The notes: generated from the letters alone by a model not told the origin. DNA of 38,174 nt from Sulfuricurvum sp. (GCF_028710345.1 NZ_JAQTUH010000014.1:1-38174), one strand, 5' to 3'. Shown: positions 1 through 8,564, counted from the stretch's first letter. Translations and numbers: made by a program.

Positions 1-481
1 TGGTAGGGAGGGTAAATTTATGGCAGTTTTGAACTCCAACCCATTTCACTTTTTGGACAACACCTTCTGTCGTTATTACTTCATCTCCGATAGAGAGTGA
101 TTCGACATTGGTTGTTCCGTTCGGGGTGGTGATGAGGGTGCCTGACATAAAACAAATAGGGATAGTAGTTGCTGTAGTGTTATAAGCTCCCGAAGTTTCA
201 TAACTGCCCACAACACTATTGCTTAAAATTCGAGTTTCTGTTCCAAAGACAAATACAGGATTTCCGTATTGATCAACACCCTGATATACTGCAGAGCCGT
301 TATATACATACGAATTCGCACCACCGCTCGCAGAAAAAGTGACAGACTCACCTATTGTTAAAACTCCATCCGCACTAGATTCGGTGACAGTAACATTAAC
401 TATCCCATCTGAATAATCAATGGTTCCACTTGAATTAACACTCATACTTGCATAACCATACGTGTATGTAATACTTGCCAT
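1..481 (-). CDS. Hint-domain secreted-type protein, N-terminal part (runs off the left edge)
   Basis: An open minus-strand frame starts at ATG 481 behind AAGGGT and continues without a stop to base 1, giving 160 visible residues. The first ~110 residues are rich in Ser, Thr, Gly, Val and Asn, in the style of secreted adhesin or RTX-like proteins. At about residue 112 the sequence CFMSGTLITTPNG begins, followed by VESLSIGDEVITTEG and VKWVG. This is the hallmark opening of a Hint (Hedgehog/intein, Hint_2 type) domain: a nucleophilic Cys, then the GTLI strand and the GD.V.T turn. Such domains can self-process the polypeptide. The rest of the domain is outside the window, so activity and cargo cannot be judged. 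No signal peptide is visible, which fits type I or non-classical export. Family call is good; function is inferred. Confidence 0.75.
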   Translation of the reverse strand, partial: MASITYTYGYASMSVNSSGTIDYSDGIVNVTVTESSADGVLTIGESVTFSASGGANSYVYNGSAVYQGVDQYGNPVFVFGTETRILSNSVVGSYETSGAYNTTATTIPICFMSGTLITTPNGTTNVESLSIGDEVITTEGVVQKVKWVGVQNCHKFTLPT

Positions 482-830
482 TCTTTAACCCTTTTTAAAT
501 ATTGTTTACTATTATTATTTTATAAATAAACTTAAATATTGATAAAAAAATAGATAGTTTTTGCATTATTATTTAAGCAATATCTACGATCAAAATGAAT
601 GAAGAAGTCCAATGTGAAAAATAGTAGCTCTTTTTGGTTAGTATGAGTGCCTTACGCACTCACACTAACCTCAGAAGCAAAAAGTTCTAACGCTCTTATC
701 TCCAAACGCTCTTTAATCGCTTTAGGAAGTTGACGTTGTGACATAGCACGAGGAAGAGATAGTTCTCCTGTTTGGTTCAAACTCTCATCTGAACCATAAA
801 GGGTTATATATTGAGATATAGTATTTTCTA
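482..830. other. Intergenic stretch between the Hint gene and the glycosyltransferase
   Basis: 482-635 is very AT-rich and probably holds the Hint gene promoter on the minus strand, but I cannot fix a single -10/-35 pair. 636-670 is a strong hairpin and 652-837 a start-less coding tail, both listed separately. No RNA gene was recognised. Confidence 0.5.
636..670. repeat. 15-bp inverted repeat (hairpin)
   Basis: The arms at 636-650 and 656-670 pair over 15 positions with one mismatch, around the loop cttac. The hairpin overlaps the stop codon of the orphan coding tail (652-654) on the minus strand. It could act as a transcription stop, but after the stem the minus strand reads A-rich, not T-rich, and there is no T-run on the plus side either. 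A factor-independent terminator is therefore not typical; it may be a structural or mobile-element remnant. Confidence 0.55.
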
Positions 831-837
831 TTATGAT
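652..837 (-). pseudogene. Orphan start-less coding tail (61 codons)
   Basis: On the minus strand 837-655 reads as a protein-like sequence ending ELSLPRAMSQRQLPKAIKER.. then ..LELFASEVSVSA and a TAA at 654-652. It has balanced composition and no internal stops, but no ATG or ribosome-binding site at its beginning; the first ATG is deep inside. It begins within 7 bases of the stop of the glycosyltransferase (833-831), in the -1 frame relative to it. Two readings are possible: the last part of the glycosyltransferase shifted out of frame by a one-base indel, or the 3' remnant of another gene that lost its front. I do not recognise the family. Confidence 0.4.
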
Positions 838-2753
838 TTAAATTCTGATTTAGTCCAATGCAAATCGGTCGTTTTATAATGGGCAAAACAGTGAAATGCG
901 ACGGTATGATACAGTTCAAATACATTATAGAGGATAATATCAATCTCACCATTTTTAAATGAATCAAAATTTTCGGCTAAGTAACGGGATAATGATCGGC
1001 TCATTAATCCCGGTCCGCTAGAGAGCCAAACGGATTCAGTCGAGCCATTTTCATAATCCTCAATCAAAGAATCAAGTGCATATTTTACAATAGGATGAGA
1101 GGGAGAGATGGCTAAAAAATTATTTCCAGATGATCCAAAATGTTCTTGGTAGCCAACAAAATCATAATGACGAATTATATCACTGACATTTCCTAGACAT
1201 CGGTCATCTGCATCAGCATAGACACCACCTAAAACGTATAAAGCTGCTAATCTGAAAATATCACTTTTATTCGCTGGAGATTTAGCATGACGATAAACTT
1301 GTGTAAGGGAAGCGCCAAAATGTTCCATAATAAATGATTTAGCCGAACTATCATCAAAAGTATAAATATTCCATCCGCTATGATAATCTTCCCATGTTTG
1401 CATCAACTCGATAATATCCTCAGGAATCGTTGATGTATCCCAAAAACGGATAATATTATGAGGTATTTTTTGAAGAGATGGTTTGAAAGTTTGAGAAAAT
1501 AAGCCTAACTTACGCAAATGCACTAACCAAGCTATTGATGAGGCAAGATTATGCGAATATTCAAGTACTATATTACGTAAAGCTTCAGTATCCGAAGCAA
1601 TAAGAGATTTTCTTAAATGGGCACATAGCTCTTTTTCAAGCAAAAATTCATTTAGTATTTGACCATGAATACTTTGTGTAGGATTTTTAATAGCTTGGGT
1701 TTTATCATTGCAACGATCTAGTTGAATTTGATTAGCTTCATCGATAGCAAAACTTAATAATGCAGAAGTCATAGTCTCATGATAATATCGTTTAGATGGT
1801 TTACTCTGTCGTTCTGCTTCAAGATAGTATTGATATGCTTCATCTATTTTCCAAAGCATAAATGAAAACTTACCACGTAACATGGAGAGAGATTCATTAT
1901 TAAATATTGACTCTTTTTGAGATTCAATCAATAAACATTGTGCTTCATCAAATAATCCTTTATTAAGAAGTTCTAAAAACAAATGGTTAATTAAAGATTG
2001 GTGCTTCTTAAATTGTTCTAAAGAATTTGCAAGAATAGTGCGAATTTCACTATAAAGTCCATCTCGTCGAAACATGGAACATTTTTGAATAATAGTCTTT
2101 GGCTCTAATACAAAGTTTTCTTCGACAGATTGCAAAAGTTCATAAGCTTGTCTTTTGGAAATCCAACGAAATAAACTTTCGATAAATGATAAATTTATAT
2201 CAAGATTGAGAGGATATTTTTCATAAGCTGTTTTAATGATTTCTAGTGCTTTTTTAGAATCATTCATCCTTCTGTAAATATTAGATTCAATTAACAATTT
2301 TTTTTCATAATCATTATCATGTTCTTTGATTTTTGATAAAATTATTAGTGAATCATTTAAACGCCCAACATTAAAGTATAGCCTAGCTAAGCGAAAAGAA
2401 AAAGCAGTGTTATCGTTTAAGCTCTCTAAAAAAATAATAGCATCATGTAAACGACCCATATCCATTAAAATAGCTATGTATAAATTATTAAACCCTAAAT
2501 GATTAGGAAACTTTTTTCTTGCATCTTCTACTAAAAAGAAAGCTTTTTCACTATTTCCACTCTGTTTATAAGCATTAATGAGGCCCTGTAATGGACCTGG
2601 TACGTCTTGACGAATTGCTCTTGCATTTTCAAAATAAATTATTGCATTATCATATTCTTTTAATTCATGTAGATAAAACTGTGCAAGCTTTACATTTGTA
2701 CCATGATTTAAAGGATTTTTACTAAGTTCCTCTTTTAAAAGTATCAACATCAT
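831..2753 (-). CDS. TPR-repeat glycosyltransferase with DXD sugar-binding region
   Basis: 640 residues. Residues ~1-380 are helical repeats of TPR type (for example the segments NVKLAQFYLHELKEYDNAI and SEKAFFLVEDARKKFPNH). The C-terminal part from ~430 carries the Gly_transf_sug (DXD, OCH1-like) signature: IPHNIIRFWDTSTIPEDI, then AKSPANKSDIFRLAALYVLG, then GVYADADDRC with the DXD-type acidic cluster near residue 515 that would bind the metal and nucleotide-sugar. No signal peptide is present, so it should act in the cytoplasm. It begins 12 bp after flgG on the same strand and may be read through from the flagellar promoter. Glycosylation of flagellin or of the neighbouring secreted Hint protein is a guess from context. 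A possible frameshifted extension lies at 652-837. Confidence 0.75.
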   Translation of the reverse strand: MMLILLKEELSKNPLNHGTNVKLAQFYLHELKEYDNAIIYFENARAIRQDVPGPLQGLINAYKQSGNSEKAFFLVEDARKKFPNHLGFNNLYIAILMDMGRLHDAIIFLESLNDNTAFSFRLARLYFNVGRLNDSLIILSKIKEHDNDYEKKLLIESNIYRRMNDSKKALEIIKTAYEKYPLNLDINLSFIESLFRWISKRQAYELLQSVEENFVLEPKTIIQKCSMFRRDGLYSEIRTILANSLEQFKKHQSLINHLFLELLNKGLFDEAQCLLIESQKESIFNNESLSMLRGKFSFMLWKIDEAYQYYLEAERQSKPSKRYYHETMTSALLSFAIDEANQIQLDRCNDKTQAIKNPTQSIHGQILNEFLLEKELCAHLRKSLIASDTEALRNIVLEYSHNLASSIAWLVHLRKLGLFSQTFKPSLQKIPHNIIRFWDTSTIPEDIIELMQTWEDYHSGWNIYTFDDSSAKSFIMEHFGASLTQVYRHAKSPANKSDIFRLAALYVLGGVYADADDRCLGNVSDIIRHYDFVGYQEHFGSSGNNFLAISPSHPIVKYALDSLIEDYENGSTESVWLSSGPGLMSRSLSRYLAENFDSFKNGEIDIILYNVFELYHTVAFHCFAHYKTTDLHWTKSEFKS

Positions 2754-2765
2754 TATTTTAAATCT

Positions 2766-3554
2766 TTATCGCTTCAATCCATTGGTGGTTGCAAGCATCT
2801 CATCACTTGTTGTAATCACTTTTGAATTTGCATCATAGGCACGTTGACCCGTAATCAAATCGGTAAGTTCAACAACCAATTGAACATTGGATAATTCCGT
2901 AAATCCTTGACGAATAATTCCTAATCCTGTTTCTCCAGGTATCCCCTCTACCGGTTGACCCGAGCTGTCTGTTTCTATAAAAAGGTTATCCCCCATAGCA
3001 TGGAGACCTGCCGGATTAATAAAATTGGTTAATGACATTTGACCAACTTGTGTCGCTTGAGCTTGACCCGGTTGCGTCACACTGACAATTCCATCTGTCC
3101 CAATAGTCACATTAATAGCATCTTCAGGGATAACAATTTCAGGAATGAGCGTGTATCCATCTGAGTTTACCAATGTCCCATTCTGATCCACTTTTAAAGC
3201 ACCGTTTCGTGTATACACTTCTGTTCCGTTCGGAAGCTGAAGCTTTAAAAACCCTTTTCCGGTAATTGCCAAATCCAATGGGTTCTCAGTTTGCTTGAGA
3301 CTCCCTTCGGAAAATATTTTGTTAATAGCCGTCGGTCGAACCCCAAGCCCCACCTCAATCCCTGTCGGTGATTTGGTAGTATCACTCGTAGAAGTTCCGG
3401 CGTAAGTCATCACTTTGTACATCAAATCGGCAAATTCAGCACGTGATTTTTTGTATCCCATAGTATTGACGTTGGCAATATTATTGGCGGTAGTATCGAT
3501 TTGTGTTTGCATTGCCAACATTCCGGTCGAGCTGGTATAGAGTGATTGCATCAT
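2766..3554 (-). CDS. flgG: Flagellar basal-body rod protein FlgG (distal rod)
   Basis: 262 residues, the usual FlgG length. The N-terminus MMQSLYTSSTGMLAMQTQID followed by TANNIANVNTMGYKKSRAEF is the conserved rod/hook motif (ANNxANxxTxGYK). The C-terminus ELSNVQLVVELTDLITGQRAY followed by SKVITTSDEML is the matching C-terminal helix. FlgG polymerises into the distal rod that crosses the peptidoglycan and outer membrane, and is exported by the flagellar type III apparatus without a cleaved signal. AAGGAG precedes the first of two adjacent ATGs (3554 and 3551); either could be used. It lies 16 bp behind the flgF-like gene and shares its sigma-54 promoter. Confidence 0.95.
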   Translation of the reverse strand: MMQSLYTSSTGMLAMQTQIDTTANNIANVNTMGYKKSRAEFADLMYKVMTYAGTSTSDTTKSPTGIEVGLGVRPTAINKIFSEGSLKQTENPLDLAITGKGFLKLQLPNGTEVYTRNGALKVDQNGTLVNSDGYTLIPEIVIPEDAINVTIGTDGIVSVTQPGQAQATQVGQMSLTNFINPAGLHAMGDNLFIETDSSGQPVEGIPGETGLGIIRQGFTELSNVQLVVELTDLITGQRAYDANSKVITTSDEMLATTNGLKR

Positions 3555-3570
3555 GGTTTTATCTCCTTAA

Positions 3571-4395
3571 TTATCGGTGAGTTACGGCGATTTTTTCTAT
3601 CGCATCACGGTTCATGTCATTCATTTGGGCATCCATCGCTTTTTGATACATCCCTACAAGGCGATTAGCTTCTACAAGTGCAACCATTTCATTGACCGCA
3701 TTGACGTTACTTTTTTCGGTGTATCCTTGCATCACATTGCCACTATTATCAATCGGTGTAAGCTCTTCAGCAGGATCAGGAATATACAACCCATCTCCCT
3801 CTTTTTTAAGCATACGTAGATTCTGAGGTTCAACAATCATCAGTTGCTTATTGGCAACCATCTTGGTACTTCCTGGGATATTATTAGAAATTAATCCGTT
3901 TCTATCGATAGTCACTATTTCATCTTGAGGATTTATTGTTATTGTTGATTTGGACTTAAAGTAGTCATTTGGAAGGACTTCATACCCTTGCTTAGTAACC
4001 AATTTCCCATCACCATTGAGGGTAAATAAGCCATCACGTGTTAAACGTATACCTTGAGGAGTTTGTACCGCAAAAAACTGTCCCTCCTTCCCTAAAGCAA
4101 CATCCAATGTGTTATCTGTTTTTTGAAGTGTACCTTGAGAAAAATCGGTATAAGAGTCTGTAATCTGCGGTACACGAGAAAGAGAACGGTTTAAAAATTG
4201 TGCTGATTCAGTCGTATTATTATTGAGTGGAAGAGTATCTCTTGCTTCTTTGTAAAGACGAGCAAAATCTCCGGTAATAAGCTGATCATGCTTATAGCCA
4301 GCAGTATTTGCATTGGCTAAATTGGTAGCAATAGTGTCCATACGATTAAACTGTGCGACCATACCGCCTGTAGCAGCATAATATCCCGTTTGCAT
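3571..4395 (-). CDS. Flagellar proximal-rod type protein (FlgF/FlgG2-like)
   Basis: 274 residues from ATG 4395. The N-terminal motif GYYAATGGMVAQFNRMDTIA followed by TNLANANTAGYK and the C-terminal EKSNVNAVNEMVALVEANR place it in the flagellar rod/hook family. By length and position directly upstream of flgG it corresponds to FlgF, the proximal rod protein, called FlgG2 in Campylobacter. I chose 4395 because AAGGA sits 8 bases upstream and because the sigma-54 promoter at 4427-4445 lies between this ATG and the upstream in-frame ATG at 4461; a transcript from that promoter could not include the longer start. The residues before 4395 (hydrophobic and Arg-rich) also do not look like a rod-protein N-terminus. 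It forms an operon with flgG. Confidence 0.85.
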   Translation of the reverse strand: MQTGYYAATGGMVAQFNRMDTIATNLANANTAGYKHDQLITGDFARLYKEARDTLPLNNNTTESAQFLNRSLSRVPQITDSYTDFSQGTLQKTDNTLDVALGKEGQFFAVQTPQGIRLTRDGLFTLNGDGKLVTKQGYEVLPNDYFKSKSTITINPQDEIVTIDRNGLISNNIPGSTKMVANKQLMIVEPQNLRMLKKEGDGLYIPDPAEELTPIDNSGNVMQGYTEKSNVNAVNEMVALVEANRLVGMYQKAMDAQMNDMNRDAIEKIAVTHR

Positions 4396-4426
4396 GTGTC
4401 TTCCTTGAGATCGTAATAATCGAGTT

Positions 4427-4445
4427 AAAGCAAAGAGTATTCCAC
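4427..4445 (-). promoter_or_regulatory. Sigma-54 (RpoN) promoter for the flgF-flgG operon
   Basis: The minus strand reads TGGAATACTCTTTGCT, with GG (4443-4442) and GC (4431-4430) separated by exactly 10 bases, the invariant spacing of -24/-12 promoters. The match to TGGCACG-N4-TTGC is good at the -24 TGG and the -12 TTGC. Transcription would start near 4418, leaving a leader of about 20 bases containing the ribosome-binding site of the 4395 start. Rod and hook genes of Campylobacterota are known to be RpoN/FlgR-controlled, so the context agrees. Confidence 0.75.
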
Positions 4446-4507
4446 TTTTAAATTTGTTCATAAATTTTATTAATCACTAAAATAGGTGAGTTTTAAGAAA
4501 ATCTCGG

Positions 4508-4513
4508 TATAAT
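4508..4513 (+). promoter_or_regulatory. -10 box of the rpoD promoter
   Basis: TATAAT preceded by a T/A-rich stretch with GAGTTTTAAG upstream, 38 bases before the rpoD start. This is the usual form of a vegetative promoter in Campylobacterota, with a strong -10 and a T-rich upstream region instead of a clear -35. Confidence 0.6.
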
Positions 4514-4550
4514 CCGATTCTTTTTAAAACCGCAAGGGAGCCCTCCACGT

Positions 4551-6419
4551 ATGAGCGTCAAAGATTTAAACAAACATCTCGAAACCTTGTTTTCCGAACA
4601 TAAATCGAAAAACTGCTTAACGTATGAAGTAATCGTCGAAGCGTACGATAAACAACCTACTCTTGCGCAAGCCAAAAATATTTTAAAATTGGCCGAAAAA
4701 TATAAAATTTGTCTATTCACTTCGTCTGAACATGCAAAAATTCTGAATCAACAAGAAGCAGATGCACGACGTGTTGCACAACTAAAATACATCGAAGAAG
4801 CGAGCAGCGATCAATTCGATATCCTGAAACAACATGAGCTATTAGAGTGGTCACGATCGGATTCTCCGGTACGTATGTATTTACGTGAAATGGGGCAGAT
4901 TCCTCTTTTAAGCAAAGAAGAAGAGGTCGAAATCTCTAAACGGATGGAGATGGGTGAGGGAATCATCATCGATGCTATCTGTTCTGTCCCCTATCTGATC
5001 GATTTTATCCTCGATTATAAAGATCCATTAATCAACCGTGAGCGCCGTGTTAAAGAGCTTTTTAAAAGCTTTGAAGATGGTGAAGACGAAGATAGTGATG
5101 TTGAAGTCGATGACGATGAGGATAGTGATGAGGATGAAGTTAACGAAAAAGCTCCATCCGCAAAAGATAAAAAACGGATTGAAAAAGTTGTCACTTCGTT
5201 TAAAGCACTCGAAAAAGCGAAAAAAGATTGGGCGAAAGCAACTGAGAAAATGCTCGATGAGCGACCACTCGAAGAGATGGACGGAGACTATGTCCTCTTT
5301 TTCCTCAATGTTAGTTTTAAGAAAAAAACCCTTAAAGAAGCTTTGCTCGATCTTGGACCAACCTCTAAACTCATCAATGAACTTGTACGATCGATGGAGA
5401 CAGCCCTTCGCAGTGATGAGGGGTTTGATCGTGAACTTAAACGTTTGGAGTACAAACTTCCTTTGTTTAACGATCAACTCAAAAAAAATCACACTATTAT
5501 TTTAGAAAAAATTTGTGATTTAACCAAAGAAGAGATCGCTACAAAAGTTCCCGAAGCAACCATGGTCAGTACCTATATGGAGATCAAAAAATTGATTCAG
5601 ACCAAAGAGGCTTCTAAAGGGGGCTTCAATATGGAGCCTGAAAAATTAGCTGATATTTTGGAGCAGATAAAACGGGGTAAAAATATTTCCGAAGTTTCTA
5701 AAACTCGTATGGCAAAATCGAACCTCCGTCTCGTGGTCTCTATCGCGAAACGCTATACCAACCGCGGTTTGCCATTCTTGGATTTGATTCAAGAGGGAAA
5801 TATCGGTTTGATGAAAGCGGTCGATAAATTCGAATACCAAAAAGGGTACAAATTCTCGACCTATGCGACATGGTGGATTCGTCAAGCGATTAGCCGTGCT
5901 ATCGCTGACCAAGCACGTACGATCCGTATTCCGATTCATATGATTGAGACGATTAACCGAATTAATAAAATTATGCGTAAACATCTCCAAGAGCACGGAA
6001 AAGAGCCGGATGTTGAAACCATCGCAGAAGAAGTTGGCTTATCGGTTGAGAAAGTTAAAAACGTTATCAAAATCACCAAAGAACCAATCTCTCTCGAAGC
6101 TCCTATCGGAAATGAAGAAGATGGCCGTTTCGGTGACTTTATCGAAGATAAAATGTCGATTTCACCGAGTGATGCAATCCTCAAAGATGATTTGAAAGTA
6201 CAAATCGAAGGGGTTTTAGAACAACTCAATGAACGTGAAAAAGCGGTTATCAAAATGCGTTTTGGTATCATGGATGATGAAAGTGACCGTACTCTCGAAG
6301 AGATCGGAAAAGAGCTCAATGTTACCCGTGAGCGTGTCCGCCAAATCGAGAGCAGTGCAATCAAAAAACTTAAACACCCAAAAGTGGGTCGTAAACTTAA
6401 AAACTATATCGAGGACTAA
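4551..6419 (+). CDS. rpoD: RNA polymerase primary sigma factor RpoD (sigma-70)
   Basis: 622 residues. Region 1.2 begins near residue 103 with [20 protein letters not shown] very acidic, low-complexity non-conserved insert follows at ~175-205 (runs of Asp/Glu), then Lys-rich helices. Region 2 contains [34 protein letters not shown] and [13 protein letters not shown], for core binding and -10 recognition/melting. Region 3 starts [15 protein letters not shown]. Region 4.2 reads [20 protein letters not shown], the -35 recognition helix-turn-helix. All key parts of a housekeeping sigma factor are present. AGGGAG lies 12 bases before the ATG. It overlaps the next gene by one base and is transcribed divergently from the flagellar rod operon. 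Confidence 0.97.
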   Translation: MSVKDLNKHLETLFSEHKSKNCLTYEVIVEAYDKQPTLAQAKNILKLAEKYKICLFTSSEHAKILNQQEADARRVAQLKYIEEASSDQFDILKQHELLEWSRSDSPVRMYLREMGQIPLLSKEEEVEISKRMEMGEGIIIDAICSVPYLIDFILDYKDPLINRERRVKELFKSFEDGEDEDSDVEVDDDEDSDEDEVNEKAPSAKDKKRIEKVVTSFKALEKAKKDWAKATEKMLDERPLEEMDGDYVLFFLNVSFKKKTLKEALLDLGPTSKLINELVRSMETALRSDEGFDRELKRLEYKLPLFNDQLKKNHTIILEKICDLTKEEIATKVPEATMVSTYMEIKKLIQTKEASKGGFNMEPEKLADILEQIKRGKNISEVSKTRMAKSNLRLVVSIAKRYTNRGLPFLDLIQEGNIGLMKAVDKFEYQKGYKFSTYATWWIRQAISRAIADQARTIRIPIHMIETINRINKIMRKHLQEHGKEPDVETIAEEVGLSVEKVKNVIKITKEPISLEAPIGNEEDGRFGDFIEDKMSISPSDAILKDDLKVQIEGVLEQLNEREKAVIKMRFGIMDDESDRTLEEIGKELNVTRERVRQIESSAIKKLKHPKVGRKLKNYIED

Positions 6420-7105
6420 TGACGTTCGAACAACAATGGATTGAGTACGATTTTAATCCATTCGTCCTATTTAGCTCCAGCGGTAAAATTTTATCGCTTA
6501 ATACCGAAGCCCAATATCTATTGGGTGTTACCAATGCTTCCTCACTATACGAGATTGCAATGACCTATGCTAACTCCTCTTTTGGATTTAAAACCACCTT
6601 CTTAGATTTAGAGTTTGGACGATTTAAATTTTTTGGGATTACGGTCGGGTATGAAAATGAAGAAGAAATCGGTATACGCCTCTATCAACTCCCCTCATTC
6701 AATATGGCGAAGCAAAAACCTCAAGGGCAATTAGTTAATATCTATACCCTCGTCGATTTATGTATTAGCTCCAACTCTATCGGTGGTTCTACCACCTATA
6801 CCAAAGAGCTTGACCCTACCCTACCCGATATCAGACTCCATACTGACCTTTTTATCAAGCTTCTCAATAAAACCTATCAATCGTTTCACGATAATCACTC
6901 GATACTAACCCATCTCTTTTTTCGTGTGGGTGAACATGTTAAATTTGAAGGGGAGAAATACTCTTTATTTGCAGTCGAAGTGAGTGCACCGAACTTTAAC
7001 CGCAAATACACTTCTGAATTAACCCATTTAGCGGAAGAAAATCACCTCTCAATCGATATTAAAGAGTCAAAAGTAACGATTAACATTCCAATGATTACCA
7101 AGTAA
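6419..7105 (+). CDS. Conserved hypothetical protein with PAS-like N-terminus
   Basis: 228 residues, starting in the TAATG overlap with the rpoD stop, so translation is coupled to the sigma factor. The N-terminus (FNPFVLFSSSGKILSLNTEA, then QYLLG) has the pattern of a PAS sensor fold as found at the front of histidine kinases. Residues ~95-228 might be a degenerate dimerisation/ATPase-like region, with the last part (SLFAVEVSAPNF and SIDIKESKVTINIP) resembling the closing beta strands of a histidine-kinase ATPase domain. No H-box, N-box or DxGxG motif can be seen, so kinase activity is unlikely. Cytoplasmic, with no membrane segment. Function unknown; the tight coupling to rpoD suggests a conserved pair. 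Confidence 0.6.
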   Translation: MTFEQQWIEYDFNPFVLFSSSGKILSLNTEAQYLLGVTNASSLYEIAMTYANSSFGFKTTFLDLEFGRFKFFGITVGYENEEEIGIRLYQLPSFNMAKQKPQGQLVNIYTLVDLCISSNSIGGSTTYTKELDPTLPDIRLHTDLFIKLLNKTYQSFHDNHSILTHLFFRVGEHVKFEGEKYSLFAVEVSAPNFNRKYTSELTHLAEENHLSIDIKESKVTINIPMITK

Positions 7106-7109
7106 GCGG

Positions 7110-7619
7110 TTATAAAAACCACTTGCGTGCTAATACATAACCTGTGATAATTCCCACGCCCAATCCCACCATATAAGGGATAAGCTGAAGAGAATGGTTG
7201 TTTTGAAGTCCGAGAAAACCGAGAATTAAAAACGCATAGGGAAGCAAGCGATACATCGATACCCATGCCGCTCCGTTTTTAACCGTATTATGGACGATTT
7301 GCTGTTTTTGACGCGCTTTTTCCTCTTTAATCATCTGCTTAATATCGGTAATCTCTTCCTCACGCTCCTCTTCATACAAATCATAAGGATCCTCAAGCTC
7401 ATCAATAACATCTTTACTATCATCGATTTCAGTATGTTCAACACGGCTTCGAATCATATTACGATAGGCATAAAGTGAGCCCATCGTAATAAGTGCACCA
7501 GAGAGAAGTGCCACCTCAAAACTAACAAATACCGCTTTTGAAATCAACCATAAAAGTAAAACACCTGCTTGTAAAGCTAAAATCAAAACAAGAGAATTTT
7601 TAATCTTCGTCATCGTCAT
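7110..7619 (-). CDS. Small membrane protein with acidic cytoplasmic loop, unknown function
   Basis: 169 residues. Two hydrophobic segments at about 10-28 and 32-50, an acidic charged middle (~62-105, e.g. DVIDELEDPYDLYEEEREEE), then two more hydrophobic segments at ~122-138 and ~145-163. This predicts four membrane helices with the charged loop on one side. It overlaps the 3' end of the AtpZ/AtpI-like gene by 20 bp, so the two are translationally coupled. I recall an integral membrane gene next to hemL in C. jejuni as well. I do not recognise a functional family. The alternative Met3 start (MTMTK) would make little difference. Confidence 0.65.
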   Translation of the reverse strand: MTMTKIKNSLVLILALQAGVLLLWLISKAVFVSFEVALLSGALITMGSLYAYRNMIRSRVEHTEIDDSKDVIDELEDPYDLYEEEREEEITDIKQMIKEEKARQKQQIVHNTVKNGAAWVSMYRLLPYAFLILGFLGLQNNHSLQLIPYMVGLGVGIITGYVLARKWFL

Positions 7620-7893
7620 CCACTTGTTTCCCCATATTGTATCGGGGATCTTTTGCTAACTTTTCAAACTCTTTGTATTGTTTGCTATAGGCTTTATAAA
7701 CATTTAAAATAGCGGCGGCAATACCGATACCAACACCGACCCATAACAACCACGTTATCCCAGTGAGTTTTTTAAGACCTAAACCGATACCAACACCGAT
7801 TAAAACAGCCACCACCATCGAAATACCGAGAGATAAAGACTCTGCCCCTTCGATGATTGGTTTAATACGGGGTTTGTGTTCTTCGTTTTCCAT
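7600..7893 (-). CDS. AtpZ/AtpI-type small membrane protein
   Basis: 97 residues with two hydrophobic helices rich in Gly (~21-40, SLGISMVVAVLIGVGIGLGL, and ~48-64, WLLWVGVGIGIAAAI), then a Lys-rich stretch and an acidic tail ending in DDDDED. The pattern of two helices joined by a short loop, with Gly-zipper spacing, matches the AtpZ/AtpI family (ATPase_gene1), small proteins tied to F0F1-ATP synthase assembly or Mg/Ca handling. No ATP synthase genes are present here, so the assignment rests on the protein alone. AAGGA precedes the ATG at 7893. It lies 19 bp behind hepT. Confidence 0.6.
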   Translation of the reverse strand: MENEEHKPRIKPIIEGAESLSLGISMVVAVLIGVGIGLGLKKLTGITWLLWVGVGIGIAAAILNVYKAYSKQYKEFEKLAKDPRYNMGKQVDDDDED

Positions 7894-7912
7894 CTCATTC
7901 CTTTATTTGTAA

Positions 7913-8269
7913 TTATTTATTATTAGCAATAATATTTTTAGTAATCTCTTTAAAAATTGGTAAATTATATCGAATCACATCTTCGATAATATGATCATCC
8001 GTACTATCATAATCGTGTGCTATATAATTACGAACGGCATTAATACCTTTTAAATCATTATTGGAAAAATGTTCTAAAACTGTAAATTCATTGTCGTCTT
8101 TAAGTTTTGAAAATTGTTCAGCAATTCGCACTAAGTTCATTCTAACTGCCGGCTTAATAATCTTATCTTCAATCGCTTGTGTAACTTTTACTTCATTTGA
8201 TGAGAGTATAAAGTCAATATTTTCAATACATTCGATAATTTTTTCAAGCCTATTAATCGCACTAGACAT
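7913..8269 (-). CDS. hepT: HepT-family RNase toxin of an MntA/HepT system
   Basis: 118 residues of all-helical HepT (DUF86/HEPN) type. Residues 80-87 read RNYIAHDY, a complete RX4HXY motif, the catalytic signature of HEPN ribonucleases; Arg80, His85 and Tyr87 are all intact. The upstream partner is a minimal nucleotidyltransferase whose frame overlaps this start by 8 bp, the standard arrangement. In the described system the antitoxin transfers AMP groups to the Tyr next to the HEPN motif and so silences the RNase. The pair could serve plasmid-type addiction, phage defence or a stress response; the sequence does not tell which. Confidence 0.88.
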   Translation of the reverse strand: MSSAINRLEKIIECIENIDFILSSNEVKVTQAIEDKIIKPAVRMNLVRIAEQFSKLKDDNEFTVLEHFSNNDLKGINAVRNYIAHDYDSTDDHIIEDVIRYNLPIFKEITKNIIANNK

Positions 8270-8564
8270 AGATAATCTCTTTTAAAATCGCTTTATTCGC
8301 ATCCGAAACAAAATCAACTTTTGCTTTAAATCTATTTTGCAATTCATTTCGTATTGTATCTATGCGCAAAAGTTTTGAAAAACCATCTTGGTATTTCATA
8401 GAAAATCGTTCATAATCCAAAGTGTATGCAATATCAATATCACTAAAATCGTTTTGTGTCTCTTTTGCAAAACTTCCAAACAGACCCAAAAGCAAAACAC
8501 CCTCTTGTGCATACAACGGTTTGAGTTGTTTTAGTGTCAATAAAATATCATTCTTTGTAGACAT
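8262..8564 (-). CDS. mntA: MntA-family nucleotidyltransferase antitoxin
   Basis: 100 residues. Residues 30-44 give GSFAKETQNDFSDID, an exact GSX10DXD motif of the minimal nucleotidyltransferase fold, with both metal-binding Asp residues present. This is the antitoxin that AMPylates HepT. Translation starts at ATG 8564 behind GGAGGG. The last codons overlap the hepT start, giving coupled synthesis. A -10 box and a 14-bp palindrome lie directly upstream. The pair separates hemL from the AtpZ-like gene and may be an insertion into an older gene order. Confidence 0.88.
   Translation of the reverse strand: MSTKNDILLTLKQLKPLYAQEGVLLLGLFGSFAKETQNDFSDIDIAYTLDYERFSMKYQDGFSKLLRIDTIRNELQNRFKAKVDFVSDANKAILKEIIYV

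Noticed and set aside
4396..4461. Longer start of the flgF-like gene
   Set aside because: The sigma-54 promoter lies within it, and the flagellar motif and the ribosome-binding site belong to ATG 4395.
5028..5492. Long antisense and other-frame open readings inside rpoD
   Set aside because: They overlap a certain gene fully, have skewed Phe/Ile/Lys composition from the acidic insert, and lack a ribosome-binding site.
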